Shown: in pieces, positions 59,558-64,000 of the stretch
How positions within the stretch are numbered: position 1 is the stretch's first letter
Layout of the letters: each line of letters begins with the position of its first letter
From: JAUVZF01 sp964539385
GTDB taxonomy: Bacteria > Planctomycetota > Phycisphaerae > FEN-1346
Assembly: GCA_964539385.1 (NCBI GenBank)
Contig: CAZIJC010000004.1
Span: 8,417 to 72,416 of the forward strand
Direction: 5' to 3'
Length of the DNA: 64,000 nt
Program-made: the position numbers and the translations under genes
The notes under the pieces: model-generated
What the model saw: the letters and a program-made list of their open reading frames with translations, nothing else
Told to the model about the DNA's origin: nothing
Database searches by the model: none

Positions 59558-61399
59558 ATGGCGGAACCGACGGGCGCCGACGTGGTCATCGTGGGCAGCG
59601 GCGGCGCGGCGCTTCGGGCGGCGCTGGCGGCCGACGACGCCGGCGCCGGCGTCCTCGTCCTTACCAAGGGCGAACTCGGCAAGGCGGGCGTCACCGCCCT
59701 GTCCTGCTCCGACCGGATGGCGTTCCACGCGACGCTCGAACACACCGAGCCCGGCGGGCCCGACGCCTGGCGGTACCACGCCGAGGACATCTACCGCATC
59801 GGCGGACGCGTCTCCGACGCCAGCCTCGCAAGGATTCTCGCCCAGGGCGCATGTGAGGCGTTCCATTACCTCGACCGTCTGGGCGTGCCGTTCGTCAAGA
59901 ACGACGACGGCCTGGCCGACCAGTTCGTGACCGACGGCTCCAAGTTCGCCCGCGCCTGCTACACGGGCCCGTACACGGCCAATCACATCCACGAGGCGTT
60001 GCGGAACGAGTTCAAGAGGCGCCGCCTGGCGATCCTCGAAAACGTGATGGCCACCGACCTGGCGCTCGACGCATCGGGGCGCGTCGCCGCCGTGCGCCTG
60101 GCGGACGCTCGGAATCGCAAATCTGAAATCTCAAATCCAAGGACCATCGCCGCCGGTGCCGTCGTCCTTGCAACCGGCGGTGCGGGCGAGGTCTTCCAGA
60201 TCAACGTCTTTCCCGAAGGCATGACCGGCGACGGCCACGCCATGGCCTACCGGGCGGGGGCGGAACTGGTGAACCTGGAGTTCATCCAGATCGGCCTCTC
60301 GAGCGTCAAGACCAAACTCGCCTGCTCCGGCAGCCTCATGCGCGCCCTGCCGCGCCTTGTCACCGAAGACGGCCGCGAGTTCCTCTTCGACTATTTCCCG
60401 GACGGCGCGTCGCCCGAGCGGGCTTGCGCCGTCCTGTTCAAGAAGGGGGCCTCGTGGCCGCTCTCGTATCGCGACGAGAGCCACGTCATCGACATCGCCG
60501 TCTTCTCCGAGATGCAGAAGGGCCACACCGTCAGTATGGATTTCTCGAAGAACCCGGAGCGGCTCGACACGTCGAAACTCGATGCGGACCTGTGGTCGCG
60601 GTACCCGAAGATCGCCGCACTGCCCCTGACCGAGGTGCCCCTGGCAACCTCGCCGCTCGAGCGCCTCAAGGCCATCAACCTGCCGAGCGTCGCGTGGCTG
60701 GCCGAGCGCGGCGTCGATCTCGAAAAGGGCGACCGCATCGAACTGGCCCCCGCCTGCCAGCACTTCCAGGGCGGAGTCAAGATCAACGAGCGGGCCGAGA
60801 CGACGGTGCCGGGTCTGTTTGCGTGCGGCGAGGTGGCCGGGGGCCAGCACGGCGCGAACCGTCCCGGCGGCAACGCGCTCATGGACAGCCAGGTCATGGG
60901 CAGGATCGCCGGCGAGCAGGCTGCCGCCCTCGCCACGGCGTCGAAACCAGGCGAGTCCGTCGAGACGGCTGGCCCGAAAACGGACGCCAGGGGCGAGGCC
61001 ATCGACGTTCGCGAGGTCCGCAGCGCCATCCAGCACCTGATGACCATGCGGGCGAGCGTCAAGCGCACCGCCGCCGGCGTGAGAGAGGGCCTGGAGAAAC
61101 TCGCCCAACTCAAGGCGCGCCCCTGGGACGGGCGCGAGGCGGGCGAGGCGTTCCTTGCCGAAACGCGCAGCATCGCCCAGGTGGCGGAGATGGTCCTGGC
61201 GGCCTGCGGCGCGCGGACCGAGAGCCGCGGGCCTCATCTTTACTTCGAGTCGCCGCAGGCCGTCGAGCCGCTGCCTCGCCGCGACCCCGACTGGCGCAAG
61301 TGCCTCGTCATCCACCGCGCCGGCGACGGCCGTCTGGTCATCGAGCAGCGCCGGCCCGTTGAGCCGGACTGGGAACTCGTCCAGCAGATCGACGCGTGA
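59558..61399 (+). CDS. Fumarate reductase/succinate dehydrogenase-type flavoprotein
   Basis: Protein of 613 residues behind AAGGAG. FAD-binding VVIVGSGGAALRAALAADDAG opens the protein; AAGAVVLATGGAG and the end-of-FAD-domain motif ANRPGGNALMDSQVMG follow. It lacks the typical SdhA HTxxG covalent-FAD site near the N-terminus, so it is closer to soluble or L-aspartate-oxidase-like members; the physiological substrate is unknown. A stretch encoding NRKSEISNPRT near residue 188 is AT-rich and looks inserted. No iron-sulfur subunit is adjacent. Confidence 0.8.
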   Translation: MAEPTGADVVIVGSGGAALRAALAADDAGAGVLVLTKGELGKAGVTALSCSDRMAFHATLEHTEPGGPDAWRYHAEDIYRIGGRVSDASLARILAQGACEAFHYLDRLGVPFVKNDDGLADQFVTDGSKFARACYTGPYTANHIHEALRNEFKRRRLAILENVMATDLALDASGRVAAVRLADARNRKSEISNPRTIAAGAVVLATGGAGEVFQINVFPEGMTGDGHAMAYRAGAELVNLEFIQIGLSSVKTKLACSGSLMRALPRLVTEDGREFLFDYFPDGASPERACAVLFKKGASWPLSYRDESHVIDIAVFSEMQKGHTVSMDFSKNPERLDTSKLDADLWSRYPKIAALPLTEVPLATSPLERLKAINLPSVAWLAERGVDLEKGDRIELAPACQHFQGGVKINERAETTVPGLFACGEVAGGQHGANRPGGNALMDSQVMGRIAGEQAAALATASKPGESVETAGPKTDARGEAIDVREVRSAIQHLMTMRASVKRTAAGVREGLEKLAQLKARPWDGREAGEAFLAETRSIAQVAEMVLAACGARTESRGPHLYFESPQAVEPLPRRDPDWRKCLVIHRAGDGRLVIEQRRPVEPDWELVQQIDA

Positions 61400-61455
61400 C
61401 TCGGGCCGCGCACCTCAAGAAACCTATGTCGTACCGCATAGCCGGGGATACCGCC

Positions 61456-62112
61456 ATGTCCGACGCGCGCGAACAACTCGACCACATGGTCCGGACGCAA
61501 CTGGAGAACCGCAACATCCGCGGCCCACGCGTCCTGGAGGCCTTTCGCTCCATCGACCGTGCCCGCTTCGTCCCGGCCGGCGAGCAGCGGTCGGCGTACG
61601 GCGACTTTCCGCTGGCCATCGGTCTCGGGCAGACGATCAGCCAGCCGTACATCGTGGCACTGATGACGCAGAGCCTGGCGCTCGAAGGACCGGAACGGGT
61701 GCTTGAGATCGGCACCGGCTCGGGCTACCAGACGGCCGTGTTGGCCCACCTGGCAGCCGAGGTGTACACCGTCGAGGTCCGCGAGTCGCTTCAGACGAAG
61801 GCTCGCCGCGTGCTGGAGTCGCTCGGCTACGACAACGTGCACTACCGCGCGGGCGACGGCCGGGCCGGATGGCCGGAGGAGGCGCCGTTCGAGCGCATCC
61901 TGTGCGCTGCCGCCGCCGAAGAGGTGCCGCCGGCGTGGATCGACCAGTTGGGCGACGGCGGGGTCATCGTCACGCCCGTGGGCGGGCCGGGGGCCCAGAT
62001 TCTGGTGAAGATTACAAAGCGCGGCGAAAGGCTCGAACGCCATGAGTTCTGCCCCTGCCGTTTCGTGCCGCTCGCCCGCGGCGATGAAGCAGGAAGGGGT
62101 CCGGAGCCCTGA
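61456..62112 (+). CDS. pcm: Protein-L-isoaspartate O-methyltransferase
   Basis: About 218 residues from ATG 61456 (MSDAREQLDHMV). A GTG at 61396 overlapping the flavoprotein stop would add 20 residues. Features: RFVPAGEQRSAYGDFPLAIG, GQTISQPYIVALMTQ and the SAM motif VLEIGTGSGYQTAVLA. It repairs isoaspartyl residues in aged proteins, in the cytosol. The length and motifs are standard. Confidence 0.9.
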   Translation: MSDAREQLDHMVRTQLENRNIRGPRVLEAFRSIDRARFVPAGEQRSAYGDFPLAIGLGQTISQPYIVALMTQSLALEGPERVLEIGTGSGYQTAVLAHLAAEVYTVEVRESLQTKARRVLESLGYDNVHYRAGDGRAGWPEEAPFERILCAAAAEEVPPAWIDQLGDGGVIVTPVGGPGAQILVKITKRGERLERHEFCPCRFVPLARGDEAGRGPEP

Positions 62113-62189
62113 GCCTGCCATGAGCGAAGCCGAACGGCTCCCGGCTTCCTGCCCCACTCAACCGGCCGGTTCACGCAAAGGAGAAGAGG

Positions 62190-63623
62190 ATGACGAACAC
62201 AATCACCCGGCGCTCTTTCCTGAAACGCCTTGCAGGCGGTGCGGCGGCGATGGCCGTGGGGCTGCCGGCGGCATCGTGCGCTGGCCCGTCCTCTGCCCGC
62301 GCAGCATCACCGCCCGACAGGCCGAACGTCATCCTTGCCATGACCGACGATCAGGGCTGGGGCGACACCGGCTACAACGGGCACAAGGTCCTGAAGACCC
62401 CCGCGCTCGATGCGATGGCCCGCTCGGGCCTGCGATTCAACCGCTTCTACTCCGGGGCGCCCGTCTGCTCGCCCACCCGCGGAAGCGCCGTCACCGGTCG
62501 GCATCCGTACCGGTACGGCATCTTCTTCGCCAACGTCGGACACATGAGGCCGGAAGAGATCACGCTGGCCGAGGCGCTCAAGACACAGGGCTATGCGACC
62601 GGCCACTTCGGCAAGTGGCACCTGGGAACGCTCACCAAGACCCAGAAGGAATCGAATCGCGGGGGGCCGAAAGGCGTCGCCCACTACTCGCCGCCGTGGG
62701 ACAACGGATTCGACGTCTGTTTCTCGACCGAGGCCAAGGTGCCGACCTGGAACCCCATGCTCAAACCCGGCACCGATACGCCCTACGGCACCTCCTACTG
62801 GACCGGACCGGGGCGGAAGGCCGCCGAGAACCTCGAGGGAGACGATTCGTGCGTCATCATGGACCGGGCCATCCCCTTTATCCGCGACGCTGCCCAGCGC
62901 CGCAAACCGTTCCTGGCGGTCGTCTGGTTCCACACGCCGCACGAGCCGGTCGTCGCCGGGCCGAAACACCTCGCGATGTACCCAGGCGTCAAAAGCCAGA
63001 AGGAGCGGCACTACTACGGCTGCCTGACGGCAATGGACGAGCAAATGGGACGCCTGCAAAAGGAACTGCGCGACCTCGGCATCGCCGAGAACACGATGTT
63101 CTGGTTCTGCGCCGACAACGGTCCCGAACACAAGACCGGCCCCGGCTCGACGGGCGGCCTTCGCGGCCGCAAACGCAGCCTCTTTGAGGGCGGCGTCCGC
63201 GTGCCGGGACTCCTCCAGTGGCCCGCGCGCGTCAGGAAGCCGCGCACGACGGAGGTCCCCTGCTCCACGTGCGACTACTTCCCCACGGTTCTCGACGCCC
63301 TCGGCTTCAAGATGAAGGGCCAACCCGAACCGCTCGACGGCGTCAGCCTGCTGCCGCTCATCGAGGGCAAGATGACGCAGCGCCCGCAGCCCATCGGTTT
63401 CGAGTCGAGCGGTCAGATCGCCCTCATCGACAACCGGTACAAACTCATCAGCCAGAACAAGGGCAAGACCTGGATGCTGTTCGACCTGGTCGCCGACCCG
63501 TCGGAGGTGAAAGACCTCGCCGCCGAAAAGCCCGAAATCGTCGAGAAAATGAGGGCAACGCTCAACGCCTGGCGGGCATCCTGCAAGGACAGCCTCGCGG
63601 GGAAGGACTACCGCACGTCCTGA
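62190..63623 (+). CDS. Tat-exported sulfatase
   Basis: Protein of 477 residues. The signal peptide carries the twin-arginine motif TRRSFLKRLAGG and may end at a Cys (AASCAG), suggesting a lipoprotein. The sulfatase core starts NVILAMTDDQGWGDTGYNG; the formylglycine motif is CSPTRGS, and GHFGKWHLG follows. Later DNGPEH and the C-terminal SEVKDLAAEKPE are typical. It removes sulfate from polysaccharides, a hallmark Planctomycetota function. An anaerobic or FGE-type activating enzyme is not in the window. Confidence 0.92.
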   Translation: MTNTITRRSFLKRLAGGAAAMAVGLPAASCAGPSSARAASPPDRPNVILAMTDDQGWGDTGYNGHKVLKTPALDAMARSGLRFNRFYSGAPVCSPTRGSAVTGRHPYRYGIFFANVGHMRPEEITLAEALKTQGYATGHFGKWHLGTLTKTQKESNRGGPKGVAHYSPPWDNGFDVCFSTEAKVPTWNPMLKPGTDTPYGTSYWTGPGRKAAENLEGDDSCVIMDRAIPFIRDAAQRRKPFLAVVWFHTPHEPVVAGPKHLAMYPGVKSQKERHYYGCLTAMDEQMGRLQKELRDLGIAENTMFWFCADNGPEHKTGPGSTGGLRGRKRSLFEGGVRVPGLLQWPARVRKPRTTEVPCSTCDYFPTVLDALGFKMKGQPEPLDGVSLLPLIEGKMTQRPQPIGFESSGQIALIDNRYKLISQNKGKTWMLFDLVADPSEVKDLAAEKPEIVEKMRATLNAWRASCKDSLAGKDYRTS

Positions 63624-63644
63624 ACGGCACGGACCCGGCCTGGA

Positions 63645-64000
63645 TTACAGGACAGCCTGAACGTCCAACGCCGGCACGGACAAAACGTCCACGAGTCCGT
63701 CAGCGGTTTGGGGCATATCATCGACGCCGGGCGGGTCTTCCGCCGGAGCGGGCACATCCGAGGCGGCGGCAGCGCGCCGGCCGGCAAACGCCTCTTCGCC
63801 GGCCGCGATGCGGTCCAGAATGTCCGGCGCCGCCGTCGGTTGACGCGCCAAGCGCTGCCAGTCCACCGCGAGATCCGTTTCTGAATCCCCACGATCCGCA
63901 AACGCGGCAGCCCGGTTCTCACTCAGACTCGATCCATCCGCGAACGCCAGCAGCGCCGCCTCCGGCGAATCCGTCAACGCCGCCGGCTCGGCCGCCAGGG
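63645..64000 (-). CDS. Unidentified protein, C-terminal part (5' end outside window)
   Basis: The frame is open to the window edge, so about 118 C-terminal residues are seen. They are Ala/Asp/Pro-rich (LLAFADG, ILDRIAAGEEAFAGRRAAAA, VDVLSVPALDVQAVL) with no Cys and no recognised domain. It is convergent with the sulfatase gene. The composition fits a disordered or surface protein. Confidence 0.45.
   Translation of the reverse strand, partial: LAAEPAALTDSPEAALLAFADGSSLSENRAAAFADRGDSETDLAVDWQRLARQPTAAPDILDRIAAGEEAFAGRRAAAASDVPAPAEDPPGVDDMPQTADGLVDVLSVPALDVQAVL

Overview
The window is GC-rich DNA from a Planctomycetota-type bacterium, probably uncultured and metagenome-assembled: a run of exactly 100 Ns marks a scaffold join. 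The lineage is suggested by several DUF1080 proteins, a ThuA-DUF1080 fusion, a DUF1593 protein, a Tat-exported sulfatase, a DUF1580 protein, a DUF1573-containing protein and many Rhs genes.

Left flank (1-19068). A multihaem cytochrome and a cytochrome b561-like protein come first, then a family 2 glycosyltransferase and two exported DUF1080 proteins. An overlapping trio follows: a discoidin-like exported protein, an Agl23-like membrane glycosyltransferase and ApbE. Positions 8295-12605 hold two miniature Sec-targeted Rhs-tip proteins with divergent C-terminal domains, one aspzincin-like. Each is followed by a lipoprotein that may be its immunity protein, and a transglutaminase-like gene lies upstream. 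Next come a cluster of seven 3-nt-loop hairpins (12731-12959), the ThuA-DUF1080 gene, a DUF1593 gene and a large HEAT-repeat protein.

Putative 37-kb integrative element (about 19308-56357). An intact tRNA-Val gene (56316-56389) sits beside a tyrosine recombinase. A 43-bp copy of its 3' half (42 of 43 identical) lies in the same orientation at 19308-19350, which is the usual attL/attR arrangement. At the integrase end are a DUF1580 protein, a small ORF and a primase/helicase. The cargo is two divergent operons separated by 591 bp. Leftward: two exported proteins built of an unrecognised repeat of about 123 residues, a 2097-residue Rhs protein with a polytopic membrane protein, then orphan Rhs tails alternating with possible immunity genes and IS30-type transposase remnants. 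Rightward: a MauE-thioredoxin-DUF1573 fusion, then type II secretion genes D-E-F-G-H-I-J-K-C-L-M and a TPR lipoprotein.

Right flank (56394-64000). A SAM hydrolase-bioA-bioD operon, a fumarate-reductase-like flavoprotein, pcm, a sulfatase, and the 3' end of an unidentified gene.

Working model (inference): the mobile element carries its own type II secretion apparatus, an oxidative-folding protein, surface repeat proteins and a Rhs effector with an evolving store of alternative C-terminal tips. No prepilin peptidase gene is seen in the window.
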